In this document: positions 21,488-32,070 of the stretch, one piece after another | How the letters are laid out: each line of letters starts with the position of its first letter | How positions within the stretch are numbered: position 1 is the first letter of the stretch | Assembly: GCA_003117195.1 (NCBI GenBank) | Contig: BDSI01000018.1 | Span: 1,025,338 to 1,089,337, forward strand | From: Eudorina sp. 2006-703-Eu-15 | Taxonomy: Eukaryota > Chlorophyta > Chlorophyceae > Chlamydomonadales > Volvocaceae | Length of the DNA stretch: 64,000 nucleotides | Reading direction: 5' to 3' | The notes under the pieces: generated by a model | Databases searched by the model: none | The model's input: the letters and a program-made list of their open reading frames with translations, nothing else | Told to the model about the DNA's origin: nothing | Made by a program: the position numbers and the translations under genes

Positions 21488-23215
21488 ATGGCCGACTGGT
21501 CCACGACGCTGGACGGCCTTCCTGGCTTGTCGGAGGATGAGAAGGCCAAAGCGCGAGTTCTGCTGGCCACAAAATTTCGGAACGATGCCTTGTTGTTCGT
21601 CTCCGGGCCACCAGGCCTGGCTGCCAAGACAATTAACGAGATCCTTCGCAAGGAAGGTCAGTCTGGAACATCAAAAAAGCTTATACAGTCTGGCGATTTT
21701 GGAAAGCCGCTTGCGTCCATGCAAACGTGCGCGCCTGGAACGTGCAGAGGAGTGCACTTCGTAATTTGCTAAGTTTTTTTCTTGTGACCCCCGACTGCTC
21801 CCACGTTCAGCCGTGGCGGCTCACCAGGGCTTGGGGAGCCCTAGCATCCCGCGGTTGGGCTAACGCAAAAAGCGGCACACAGTTCATTGGGAACCGGCAG
21901 TAGAGTGGGGCCATCGCGTATTGGGGTGGGTATGGGGGTAGGCAGTTGGTGGGGGCTGGGGGCCACGGTGTGGCGTGCTCGGGGTGTTGGAATAGTGGCC
22001 CTCCGGTGGGAGGCGGGGCCACCATCCAGGCTTGACGAGGTCCTTTCTGCGAAAGCAACGTGTAGTCTTGCGAAGTCTGAGTCCTGACCTTCAATGGGCG
22101 CACGGGAGCAGACTAGCAAGGCCGTGCACAGGGCCCCTACAAGGGAGGGCCGGATGTTATGCGTTTTGGAAACGATTTGTTTCGGACTGGGGCTGGCGAG
22201 TTTGCAGCCCTGGCCCCGGCGCACGGCAGCAGCATCCGATTTCTAATCTGCGTGTGCCCCTTCCCCTCTACATCGTGCTGCAGCGGCGGCTGAGGCGCGT
22301 GCGGCAGGAGCTGGTGGGTGGATGTGTTATGGGACCTGCTGCGCTTCAGCGGCTTGGCTAGCCTGTGCACGTCTACCTCTACCTGTATGGGCACAACATG
22401 GCACTGGAGCGTGTGTACCCTGGTTGAGTTGGGGTTAGCATTCCGCGAGTCTCACCTGAAGTTAGCCGTCTCAATGGGACCCGGTGTTCTTGCCTTCCTG
22501 TGCAGGCACGGCTGCCGGTGAGGTCTTTGACAATGTTTCTGTCTGTGAGAGCTTTGATGATGCTCCTGACTTCTTCTTTTCACGTTCCCCACCCACCAGC
22601 TGCGTATGCTGCCAACCAGGACGCGCTGCCTCTCCTGGGCACAGATGGTGCGTCACTTGCTGAACCGAGCAGTACAGAAGCTAGAAGTGAAAACACGGTT
22701 TACATATGGTTTGTTTTGCGTTGGCTGATGCAGACAATGGTGGCTGCTTTTGGAATAGCAGCTGGGTTGACATGCTTTTTGAGTACCTTGCTGGTTACCC
22801 CAGCCTACATCGACGTGTGCATGGTGGCTTGCAGGCCGGCCAGCTGGTGCGCCCACACCAGGACTGAAGGACCGCCTCCTCGCACTGGCTGTCCAATTCA
22901 TCCTGGTCATGTGCGCGTGTGCAATTCTGGCGCTGGTCGCCAAGTGGGTGGACAGCAACAGTCGTGCCAATCACATTATCAACAGCTACATGAACACCAT
23001 CCTGGCGATCTGTGGTGTCATCAGCCTGGTGGTGGCACCGCTGGCGTACGCTTTCCAGGTCATGGCTGTGGGTTATCTTCAAACCTGCAGATGACTTCCT
23101 CAAGTCACTGCACAACTGGCATTCCGAGTGGTCGGTTCTGGTCGCTGTCCCCATCATCTTTATCCTGGTGGGCAGCGGGCTGGGCATCATGTACGCGCTG
23201 GGCCCACAACACTGA
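21488..23215 (+). pseudogene. Small membrane protein gene, copy B (frameshifted)
   Basis: Starts MADWSTTLDGLPGLSEDEKA. The C-terminal region reads LALAVQFILVMCACAILALV, then KWVDSNSRANHIINSYMNTI and a second membrane segment (GVISLVVAPLAYA). Eight bases present in copy A (GGCACCAT, A 7369-7376) are missing at about 23053, moving the third segment (VLVAVPIIFILVGSGLGIMY...ALGPQH-stop) out of frame. Copy B is intact where copy A is broken, and the reverse. Unless an unnoticed splice rescues one copy, neither gives the complete protein. Function unknown. Confidence 0.6.
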
Positions 23216-23424
23216 AGCAGAGATGGAACAGCTTGTGGAATCATTGCGCATGCGACAAGTGCAGAAGGGGCCTGTGGGAGCGTGGCGGTGGTGAGGCATT
23301 GCTGCTGCCATGGCACAGGGCGTGTGGAAACCGATAGGAGGCAAATGTGTTGACAGGTGTCAGGATATTGGTGTCCATCGTAGTGCAGTTCCTTCCGTCA
23401 GTTGGTCGAACGGCCGTTGGTTAG

Positions 23425-23566
23425 GCCAAGATGATCCGCATGCGCCTTTTCCAGCACTTCCACTTCGAGCTGGTCCCCGGGCAGGTGCCCCTGGAGCTGT
23501 CCGCGGGGATAACCCTGCCACCCAAGCACGGCGTGATGGTGCGGATTCCAGCGGAGAGGCGTGATA
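23425..23566 (+). pseudogene. Cytochrome P450 last-exon fragment, copy B
   Basis: Reads AKMIRMRLFQHFHFELVPGQ then PLELSAGITLPPKHGVMVRI, the same C-terminal P450 exon as in unit A at 7659-7800. No haem-binding loop or upstream exons are present. Confidence 0.6.
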
Positions 23567-24695
23567 CGGGGGGGACATCGGCGGAGGGGAGGGGGGTGAT
23601 TGACATACGGTACCATGAAGGGGAGGGTCCGGGAGGTGAAAAGGGGTTCAGGGGCGGTGGGCGCGCATGTGGCATGGAGACGCTTGTGGAGACTCGAACG
23701 CAAGGCTTCGGGGTTCCGGAGCCCGAGGAACCTCTACCTGGAGACCCCCGGGGCCTGTCCGCTTGTACTGATGTGGGCATACCAAGGAAGGAGGGCCGCA
23801 ACGGTCGGGTCCCGGCACCCACCATTGCGGCCCTCCTTCCTTGGTATGCCCGGGTCCCGGCACCCACCGTCAGGTGCAGGACGGGCACCTCGCGGGCCGC
23901 GGACCTCTGCCCCTTTGGGGAAAGGGGAGGAGGGGCAGGTGGGTGTGGGGTGGTGTTTGACGGGAAAGAAAGCATTCGCAACGCCGCCTGCGCTGGTGGA
24001 GGGCTGATCGCGAGGAGGTCATTGCTGGGCGACTCTCGAGCACTCCGGTTGGCAGCCATGACTGCGGGCCACCACCGGGGAAGGGGATTAGCTATTGTCA
24101 TGGGTTGTAGGTCGCTTACAGGGGCGCCGTTGTGGCGAAAAAACACTGACTGTTCCGGACTTGTCTTTTTTGTTCTGCTGCGGTGGGTTTGCATGAACGG
24201 GATACTTCCGCTGTAACGCGGGCCCAGGGCGGGTCTTTGGTGTGCTTGCGGTGCTGGCCCGGTGCGCTGTCGGGGCGCGGTTGTTACATGCGCAGTGTGT
24301 GGTGAGGGATCTTCGGCTGTCACCGATCGCCCGCGGAGGTCCAGATGTCATCCCATTACAGTGGCAGCGTGGGATGTGTGTCTGCAGCCCAAACAGCCAG
24401 CAGGGAACACGCACAGCTGCGGTCAGTGCATGAACCGTTGGTGATACGTGCAGTGTGAGTCAGTGGTTCATCGTGTCCTGTGACAGGAAAAATATTTATA
24501 ACGGGGTCCAGCGATCACGTGTTCAAGTCTAAGTCTAACCGTTCGTAACCGCTTCGAGCCGGCTGCTCACAAAACTTCGGTCACCTCGCTTGCCGTGGAT
24601 TGCCGCGAGCTAACAAGTCAACCAAACTAAGTACGGGTATGCCACGGGGAGTGTGATTGGCGGAATGGAACGCGAAGGGCAAGTACGGTACGCAG
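23567..24695. other. Unassigned duplicated DNA, unit B
   Basis: Closely matches 7801-8768 and 9531-9684 without the LINE. It carries the conserved hairpin. No gene is supported. Confidence 0.5.
23775..23851. repeat. 27-bp perfect inverted repeat (hairpin), unit B
   Basis: Arms 23775-23801 and 23825-23851 are exact reverse complements with a 23-nt loop. They are identical in sequence to the unit A hairpin, although flanking DNA carries scattered substitutions. Confidence 0.9.
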
Positions 24696-24696
24696 A

Positions 24697-24780
24697 CCCG
24701 CACCACACTAACACAAGGCGAGCACCTGCACAGGCGTGTAGGCCGCCGCACCGGCGATGTCCTAAGCGCATAAACCCCCC
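24697..24780. repeat. Split direct repeat, outer copy
   Basis: About 84 bp, nearly identical to 25288-25371. It sits at the element edge. Confidence 0.85.
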
Positions 24781-25287
24781 AGAACCTGGGAAACGAACTA
24801 TTGACCAAATCGCCTACGAACGGCGGAAAGAACGACATTAAGACGAGGGGAGGGCGGGCGGGAAAACAAAGGCCTCCGAATAACACGAGCACGTCTGTCT
24901 GTCCACACTGTTCTAGAGGTCAGAGTACGTTAATCTCGCTAATTTGTAGCGCCAAGGCTCCTCACGTGAAGTGCAAGGCGCGACGTCTAAACCGGCAACA
25001 ATTTACCGCTCAACCCAGCGCGGCTCGCAAGCGGTGGTCACAGTACGGCCCATCCTCTGCCGTACCCGTACCAAAGCACGGCTGTTAACTCGTCTGCAAA
25101 CCATATTTTCGGATTAACCTAAAATCTAATTTTGCGTCGAGTTCGCCATGCAATCAGACGCAAACCAATTCACACCATTACCGAAATAACTGAAAAACCC
25201 ACGTCACAGTTTCCCAGGAAGGGAAGTGCAAATAAGGAAAGGGGGAAAAACTGCCGGGCACTCGCCCGGGCTCGCCACGGGCGCTGT

Positions 25288-25371
25288 CCCGCACCACACT
25301 AACACAAGGCGAGCACCTGCACACGCGCGTAGGCCGCCGCACCGGCGATGTCCTAAGCGCATACACCCCCC
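25288..25371. repeat. Split direct repeat, inner copy
   Basis: Nearly identical to 24697-24780. It starts about 12 bp beyond the recombinase stop codon in the direction of transcription. Confidence 0.85.
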
Positions 25372-25382
25372 TCACCAAGTCT

Positions 25383-26498
25383 TCACATCTTCTCCAGTAC
25401 TGCCCGGCGCACCGCCACCGACTTCTTCATGTATAGCTGCACGGCCTCCGACTTCCATCTCCCGTGCTCCTTGATAGCCTCCGTACTGACCCCGGCATTG
25501 GCCGCTGCCGTCGCCCCGCCTCGCCTCAAACTGTGGGCCGAGAGGGCGGTGAGGTCGACCGAGAGATCCGGCACCGCCTGCTGCAGCTCCTTGACCAGGA
25601 GGCGCAGCCTGTTAGTGAAACCCGCCCGGTCCCAGGCCACGAGGCGCGCCCCTCGCACCTTCCGGGTGAACAGCGGGGCTTCGTTGCCCTGCTCCCCGAC
25701 GAACCCCAGATGCCTGCACACGATCTTCCCGATAGGCACACCACTAGCGGTCCGCTCCGCTAGGCAAATAAAGGCCCCGGCGCCCTGCTGGTCCGTCTTG
25801 CTTCGGGCCACTTGCACCCCGATGCCCCCACCCGCAAGCTCCTGGACGCTACCCACGGTCAGCGCTGCGAGCTCGCTCCGCCGCAACATCCCAAAGAAGC
25901 CCACCACGAGCCAGCAGGCATCCTGCGTGAATTCCGCCTCCCGGCCCGGCACCTCGTTCCCCCGCTGCCGGAGCCAGCCCACCAGCAACTGCAACAACGC
26001 CAGGGGCAACGGCGCCTTTTGCTGTGGGTGCGTCGCTCTGCCCTCCACGGCGGCCCTCCGTAGTGCCTGCCCCAGCACACGCCTCAGGACTGCGTCCCGG
26101 CTAACGAACAGCTCCGGCGCCACACCCTTAAACCTCTGCCAATCAGCCAGCGCGCTGATGGTCCCCTCCACCGTTGAGGGCGCCAGTTTACCTACCGCGT
26201 CCGCCACAAACAGCCGCACCCGCTCCACGTTCAGATTCACGCCTTGCCCCCGGGGCAGTGCCTCATCCTCTGGCACCCCCAATGACTCCAAACAAAACCG
26301 GGTGAAGCGCCTGCGGGCTGACTCGTATGTCGCGGCCGAGCTCTCAGCCATAGCGCTACTGGCGAGTGAGACGAGGCGACCCGCGATGTCGCAGGCCCCA
26401 GCCGTCACCGCCGACCGTGTGACGCCTGCTGCCCGAAGTACGCAGGCCGGGCACCGAAACCAGCCCCCCGGGTAGGCCCCGGGCTTAAATCGAGGCAT
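25383..26498 (-). CDS. Tyrosine recombinase of the DIRS/TOC-like element
   Basis: Open frame of 371 residues; an internal Met (MAESSAATYESARRRFTRF, 26351) is the likelier domain start. N-terminal SAM-like DNA-binding helices are followed by a complete catalytic set: Arg in GFFGMLRRSELAALTVG, a Lys-containing hairpin (VARSKTDQQG), H-x-x-R in LSAHSLRRGGATAAA, His/Trp in IKEHGRWKSE and Tyr in VQLYMKKSV. It would catalyse integration of circular cDNA. No stop or frameshift occurs in the domain, so this protein may be functional even though the element's RT is gone. Upstream in the same frame, WFRCPAC completes a zinc cluster begun in another frame. Confidence 0.85.
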   Translation of the reverse strand: MPRFKPGAYPGGWFRCPACVLRAAGVTRSAVTAGACDIAGRLVSLASSAMAESSAATYESARRRFTRFCLESLGVPEDEALPRGQGVNLNVERVRLFVADAVGKLAPSTVEGTISALADWQRFKGVAPELFVSRDAVLRRVLGQALRRAAVEGRATHPQQKAPLPLALLQLLVGWLRQRGNEVPGREAEFTQDACWLVVGFFGMLRRSELAALTVGSVQELAGGGIGVQVARSKTDQQGAGAFICLAERTASGVPIGKIVCRHLGFVGEQGNEAPLFTRKVRGARLVAWDRAGFTNRLRLLVKELQQAVPDLSVDLTALSAHSLRRGGATAAANAGVSTEAIKEHGRWKSEAVQLYMKKSVAVRRAVLEKM

Positions 26499-26620
26499 CG
26501 GCGGTGAGCCGCCGCCAGACAGCCCTCACAGCGGACGTCCGTAGCTCGGCAACGCCGGCCGCAGCCCACACACGTGTCGGGCCCACCCTCGCCAGATCCT
26601 GTCGCAACTGGGCGGGGCAT
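26405..26620 (-). pseudogene. PHD-like zinc cluster ahead of the recombinase (frameshifted)
   Basis: The minus-strand frame reads DTCVGCGRRCRATDVRCEGC, then LAAAHRRCLDLSPG, which has the C-x2-C...C-x2-C-x4-H-x2-C spacing of a PHD finger. The final Cys pair (WFRCPAC) sits in the recombinase frame, one register away. All eight zinc ligands are present, but a single-base-type shift separates them. Chromatin-reading fingers in transposons are thought to guide insertion; that role is inference here. Confidence 0.5.
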
Positions 26621-26627
26621 GGCATCG

Positions 26628-26876
26628 TCAGTTCAGACGAAGCACCAGCAGATCGTAGGCCGCCGGGTCCGCCTCGGCACCCCAGGGCCACAGGCAGTGC
26701 GACCGCCCCTTCTCTAACACGGTCAGCATGTGGAACGAGCCACCCCCATGACCACTGCCCCGCACAAACTGCCTGAACCACGTCCGCTCCGGCCAGTGTG
26801 GGACCACGACTGTCGCCCGCGTGCTGCGATTTAGCCGGTAAGCTGCCTCCAACTCGCCGAGCACCTCGCCGATCAA
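26628..26876 (-). pseudogene. C-terminal remnant of the DIRS-type RT/RNase H ORF
   Basis: Reads RATVVVPHWPERTWFRQFVR and GRSHCLWPWGAEADPAAYDL, ending LLVLRLN-stop. The VVVP.WP...W pattern is typical of the region after RNase H in DIRS/TOC polyproteins. RT and RNase H catalytic motifs are absent. Confidence 0.5.
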
Positions 26877-26925
26877 GGTCTTTGGTGGGAAGGCCCACAG
26901 CCACGGAAGTGTTGCGTTGCTCGAC

Positions 26926-27847
26926 CTGCAAGAGCTTCAATATCCATCCAACAACGAGTGCAGGTGACGCGTTTGCTAGACAACGTTGTTTCAGGGAGGA
27001 GATAGGGACTCGTCCGCAGCTCCATACCCACAGCCAGCGCGTTTGACAGCCAGCACAGTGACAAGTACGGTACGCTTCGGTGGTTGCCGTTTGATTTGGA
27101 CGAGCTGCAAGTCGGCAAGCATTGGGTAACTAATTATGGCTGTATGGCATATGCAATTTTCACGTCATTATCAATTATCTTTCCGATATGCGTTGGGAGT
27201 TTGATACCTTCGCTCTTCCGCAAACAAGCCAAGTTGCAGCGGAAGAAATTCCATATCTTCATGCCATAATGGTTTTGCTGTCCCGGTCTCGCGCAAAGCA
27301 CTATGGGGGACTTTGCGCCGTGGAGCGCCCGTCCCTGTCATGGCAATGTTCAACTTCACGGACTCCGCGGAGGTCCGAGTACCTGGCCAAAGGCAAAATC
27401 GTAGTGTGCAGAAAAAAGAGGGTGAGGTTACCACGCGCTTCCTGCGACGCTGAGGCATAGTGCACACGGGGTTTCAACACTGCAGTAATCCTTGCGCGCA
27501 AGGGAGCACCCGACGACATGTCCGTGCTTTGTGATCTTCCCCCGGGAACCACACGGCGTAAGTGCCGCCCTGGGGACCAAGGCTTCTCTGCGAGTCGTTT
27601 TGGGTTGACCGCCGCGGGGTTTGTGTGTTGTGTCTGGAGGACGCGCTGCCGTCCTCCATCCTCCTCCGCATCTGCCGCCGTCCCCCTCTCTCCTTTATAC
27701 CCCTCCTCCCTCCTATCCCATCCGCATTGCCCTCCTTCTCAACACCCGTCACCAACACCGCCCGCGCCCGCCCCTCACCTGTCACCTCCCTGTCCCTCTC
27801 GCCCTGCTGCCACCACCGCCACCGCCATCCCCCCGGGGTGCCCTCAG
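26926..27847. other. Duplicated upstream region of DarP copy B
   Basis: Matches 9700-10616. No exon is recognised with confidence. Confidence 0.45.
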
Positions 27848-28174
27848 AGCGTGGTCTGATGCAAGTGGTCCGCGGTCTGACTTCCATGAGCCCCAAGCAG
27901 CTGGGAGCGGTGTCGCACCTGCTGCCCCCGGGGACGGTGGAGGCAGTGGGCATCGCAGCGAAGCTGCCCCGCAGCAACCAGGTCGGGGTCCCGAGGTCCC
28001 GGGGTCCCAGGGCTTGGGTGAGGTGCACCACCTGCGCACTTGGCGCAGAGAAGGGGGGGCGGGGGGCAGCTCGAGGAGCGCGGGCCGTCCAGGGGACACA
28101 CAGGGCGGGCGTGGGACGCGGGGATGCAGTTCGGGGGTGGACAGGGGAGGAGGAGGTTGGGTCGGTGCTCGGGT

Positions 28175-31100
28175 TAAATTGAGAAAAATAAATAAACCCG
28201 CAGAACGAACCCGGGCACACCCAGCATAACGCAGTATACTTACGGGGTGCGGTACCTGCAGAGCAAACGAAAAGATAGAGACCGCGCGCGGGCGCGTGGC
28301 GGCGCGGCCGCGCTGCCGCAGTGCCACAACAAGCAAACTGCGAACCCAACCCAACCCGGAAAGGACAGATACGTCACCGACCTGTGGTGGTAGACGGAGT
28401 AGCCGCGCCGCGAGCGATGTCCAGGGCCATGGCGATGCAGGGAGGGAAGCCGAGGAACGGAGTGAGCGAGGGTGGCAACGATTGTAGGGAATGACAAAAG
28501 CAAACATCAAAAGGAAGACAGTATGCGAGAATGGCGGGGCGGCAGCGCGGCGCGAAAGAGGACGGGGCGGACGAGGGGAAGTGGGATATGGGACGGGGAC
28601 AGGAGGCCGTACGACATGTACGGCATGTACGACAGGGGGAGCAAGCATGGGGCAAGGACACGGGGACGGACGACCGGGTGGCGGGCCACGTTCGGGATAT
28701 GGCTCCCCACCGTGCCCGGTCGTAGCGGGGCAGCCCCTGCATGTGGGGTGCCGCGTGGTGGCGCGCCTAGGGCGGTCGGGCGGGCTGTGTTGGGTACGTG
28801 AGGTGCGGGGTGAGGTGCCGCGGGGGGGGGGAGAGAGAGGGGCGGGGAGGCGAAGACGTCGTAACGGTTACAGGTGGGGGGGCGACACGGCCGGGCCGGC
28901 CCGGAGGCCGCGCGCCGGAGGGCACTCTCACACGAAACCCGACGCCGGCCCGGAGGGCATACGCAAGCGAAACCCAGCAGGGGCCCGAAGCCGACCCGCG
29001 CCGTCACACAGACCCACGCCGTCACACAGCAGCGCCCGTTGGAACGTTGAGGGGATAGCCGCCGACGCCCCGCCGGTGCGGGGGCGAAGGAGCGGGCGGT
29101 CAGGGGCCGGGGGCGGGCGGGGCGGCGGGGGGATCGCGCAGGTGGGTGTGGACGACCGCCAGCATATCCTTGTGGGTGGAGCGTCGCGCGAAGTAGAAGG
29201 TCTGGGGGACGGCCGCCAGCAGGTTGACGAACTGGGCGAGGAGGTGCTTGCGCGGGTAGCCTTGGGCAACGAGGGCGCGGATGAGGAGGGCGATTTCGGC
29301 ACAGAAATTATCGGGGCAGGAGATGACCCGCCGAAGGCGGTGGAACTGGCCCGTGAAGATGTTGCGCTTGCAGGCCTCGTTGACATTGGAGTCGCGGGCG
29401 ACAAAGCGGGAGAGGCGGACGCTGGCGGACGCTGGCGAAGGCGGGTTGCAACCCGTTTGTCGTAAAGTAGGGTGAGGTAGCGGCGGCGGTCAGCGTGGGG
29501 GCTGTGAACGAGGAGGATGTCCAGGAAGGGGATGGAGCCGGCGGGGAGGTGGTCGTGGCGTCGCGGGGTGACGGAGAGCTCGGGCGGGTAGATGCCGTGG
29601 AGGTTGCCAGTAACCGTGGCGCGGGAGAGGTAGGCGCCGATATAAGGGTAGTGCCGGCGTAGTAGGCGGGTGGGCGGTGGGCGTCGAGGGAGAGCGGCCA
29701 GGGCGCGAGGCGGGCGTTGTGGTGTTGGAAGTGTTCGTGCATCGCGGCGGAGGTGGTGGGCTGGTAGTATCGGGGGGGTTTGGCGGTGTCTGGGGGCCCG
29801 GCGGCGGCGGCGTCGGGGGCGGGGGGGGCGGCGGCCGGGGCAGCGTGGGCGGCGTCGGGGGCGGGCGGTGCGGGAGCGACGGGGGGAGGGGGCGGAGGTG
29901 GGGGTGGGGGAGCGGGCAGCTGCGAGGTGGCGACGGCGGGCAACGGAGGTGGTGCGGGAGCGACGGGGGGAGGGGGTGGGGGTGGGGGGCCGGGCGGCTG
30001 CGGGGCGGCGACGGCGGGGAACGGAGGCGGGGCGGGAGCGACGGCGGGAGGGGGCGGAGGTGGCGGGGCGGCGTCGGGGACGTGGGCGGGGGGCGAGGGC
30101 GGGACGGCGAAGGTGTCGTGAAGGTGCAGGTCGCGCATACATTTCTCGGCGTAGAGCTTGGCGCACACGAGCTGAAAGGTAGCGGAGCTTTTGTCGGTGA
30201 CGGTGATGATGAAGCCGCTGGCTGCGCGGCGGAGGGCGGTGAGGTCGGCAGCAGATGGGACGGGCCAGTCGAAGCGGTACGTGCCGGCGTGGGCATCAAT
30301 GGCGCGGCCGATGGCGGCGACGAAGGCGTCGACCCACGCGGGGTAGGCGGCGCCGGACAGCCCGGAGCGTGCGGCCAGGCGAGTGGCGTAGGTGTGGGCT
30401 TGGACACGTACGTCAGCGAGGAGGGCGGCCCGGGCGGGGACGGGCTGGTGGGGTCGGTAGCGGGCGCCTTTGTCCCAGAAGGGCGCCAGAGCAGGTGGTA
30501 GGGCGGTGTAGGGGACGGTGGACATGACGTGGGGGATGCCGGGGGGACAGAGGGCGGGGAAGCGGTGGCAGGCGCAGGGCCGAGCGGGGTCGACGAGGCG
30601 GGCATAATCGGCGTGGGTGAGATTGCGGGCGATATGGGCGTAGTTGCAGAGCAGCGGGACGCCGGCGGTCCAGTGGAGGGCGGGGCGGGGGGTGCCGAGG
30701 GGGAGGGCGGAGGCAACGGCGGGGTCTTGCAGGGCCGCGTGGACGGCGGTGACGGGGAGGAGCTGGCGCAGCGCGTTGGGCAACCACAGCTTGGCGGAGA
30801 GGTCAGGGGGCCCGGCGCGGCGCGTGCGGGCGTCGATGGCGGTGGCGAGGGGGACGATGAGGGCGGCCAGAAACTCCGGTTGTAGGCTGAAATGGGCGGC
30901 GGGGAAGTGGGTGGCGTAGGCGTGGAGGAGGTGGAGGGTGCGGATGTGGTAGGCTTGGAAGGTGGAGGCGGGAAGGGCGCCATGGGCCTGCCAGAGGTCT
31001 CGTAGGTGTAGGAGGCGGCGCAGGATGTCGCGGCATGCATACCAGCGCAGGCGGGAGGCCGAAGGGGACGTTGGGGAGGTCGGCGGCGACGGTGTGCGCT

Positions 31101-31718
31101 TCGAAGGCAACGTTGAGGCCGGGCTGGCCAGCAGTACGTAGGGTGCGCAGGCGCTGGACCCAGACCATTTCAACTTGAGCGGCAACGCGTCGGAAGCGAC
31201 GGGAGTTGGCGGCCACACCCGTGATAATTGAAGGGGGAGGACGAAAATCCCGTCCGGGCCGTTGGACCAGATGTGGTGATGGAAGGTGGGGCCGGGCGCG
31301 TGCTGGCCGGCGAGGCGGGCCACAGTGGCCAGGTGCTGCCGCAGGCGCTCCAAGCAGCCGCGCCGGGTTTGGCCGACGTAAACGGGGACACGGTGCTGCC
31401 ACCGTTTACGTTTGCGCGGATCGGGAAGGTAGAAGGCGGCGTAAATGACACGCTGCGGGTCCCGGTCGGCGGAGAGGGCGGCATGTTCGGCGGCGCCGAC
31501 AAATTGTGCGCGCAGGGCAAGTAGCTCCCGGACAGCAGCAGGCCGAGGGCCAGCGCGCGGATGGAGAACGCGCAGCATGTTCTGCCGAATCGCCGAGAAG
31601 CCAGCGGCGGTGGCCGCCTCGCGGATGTCCGCCACGCGATCAGCAATGGCAGCAGCATCGGCAGGGGTATCGTCCGTAAGTGGCTGGGCCGGCATAAAAC
31701 AGAAAGTGCGACTACTAG
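28175..31718 (-). mobile_element. Penelope-like retroelement with N-terminal GIY-YIG (Chlamys-type), 3.5 kb
   Basis: Inserted antisense in the first listed intron of DarP copy B. It is flanked by a 13-bp target duplication TCGGTGCTCGGGT (28162-28174 and 31719-31731); unit A has the single uninterrupted copy near 10935. Coding runs from ATG 31695 to a stop at 29100, with about 0.9 kb of 3' untranslated sequence. The domain order, endonuclease before reverse transcriptase, is that of the permuted green-lineage PLE group. The ORF is broken and lacks the RT core. Confidence 0.85.
29100..31695 (-). pseudogene. Penelope-like EN-RT polyprotein (RT core missing, frameshifted)
   Basis: Residues 75-150 form a GIY-YIG nuclease (VIYAAFYLP...VYVGQTRRGCLERLRQHL). 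About 350 residues of linker follow, then an RT motif 1-like FIITVTDKSSATFQLVCAKL (near 30200). Instead of palm motifs with the catalytic Asp and YxDD there is a Pro/Ala-rich stretch of about 120 residues (30110-29780), and no YxDD appears in any frame. After a register change near 29650, the FLDILLVH and LTLLYDKR motifs follow. A second change near 29440 leads to the thumb (EACKRNIFTGQFHRLRRVIS...LVAQGYPRKHLLAQF). The endonuclease part may be intact, but reverse transcription is not possible from this copy. Confidence 0.75.
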
Positions 31719-32009
31719 TCGGTGCTCGGGTGGGCCGGGGTGGCTGGGGACAGCGATGGAGGGGGTGTGCAGCTGGAGGGCCCGTCCATGTGCGCCGGCA
31801 GCTGTTGTACGGCATCTTTAGATCCTGCCTTTGTGGCAATCGGTCAATCGCTGGAGCCGCCCCTGCTCATCCTTTTTTCGAGAATAATTGGAACGAACGC
31901 CGCTTGGCCCCGGCTCGGTGTACGGCAGGGTCGCAAGCGGCAGGAGGGCCTTGTGGCCAAGATGCTGAGGGGCCAGCTGTCGGACCAGCAGATGGAGAAG
32001 CTCGAGGTG

Positions 32010-32070
32010 GGCTGCGGGGAGGGGGAGGGGGGAGGGGGAGGGGGAGGGGGAGGGGGACCAGGGAGGGGAC
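32010..32070. repeat. GGGGGA hexamer tract
   Basis: About 40 bp of GGGGGA units lie just after the second-exon donor of DarP copy B. Confidence 0.7.

Larger units (their letters stand above)
24696..26925 (-). mobile_element. Tyrosine-recombinase retroelement (TOC/DIRS-like), 2.2 kb, 5'-incomplete
   Basis: Inserted in unit B between GTACGCAG and CTGCAAGAG, which are contiguous with TTCCCCGGGGAA in unit A (9684-9703). No target duplication is seen, as expected for tyrosine-recombinase integration. A repeat of about 84 bp (starting CCGCACCACACTAACACAAG) lies exactly at the element edge (24697-24780) and again at 25288-25371, next to the recombinase stop. This B1...B2 arrangement is the split-direct-repeat signature of DIRS-group elements. 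On the minus strand the order is RT/RNase H remnant, zinc cluster, recombinase, repeat. Most of the RT ORF is missing. Confidence 0.7.

Noticed and set aside
28491..29465. 324-residue plus-strand frame
   Set aside because: It lies antisense to the 3' part of the Penelope-like element and has no independent features.
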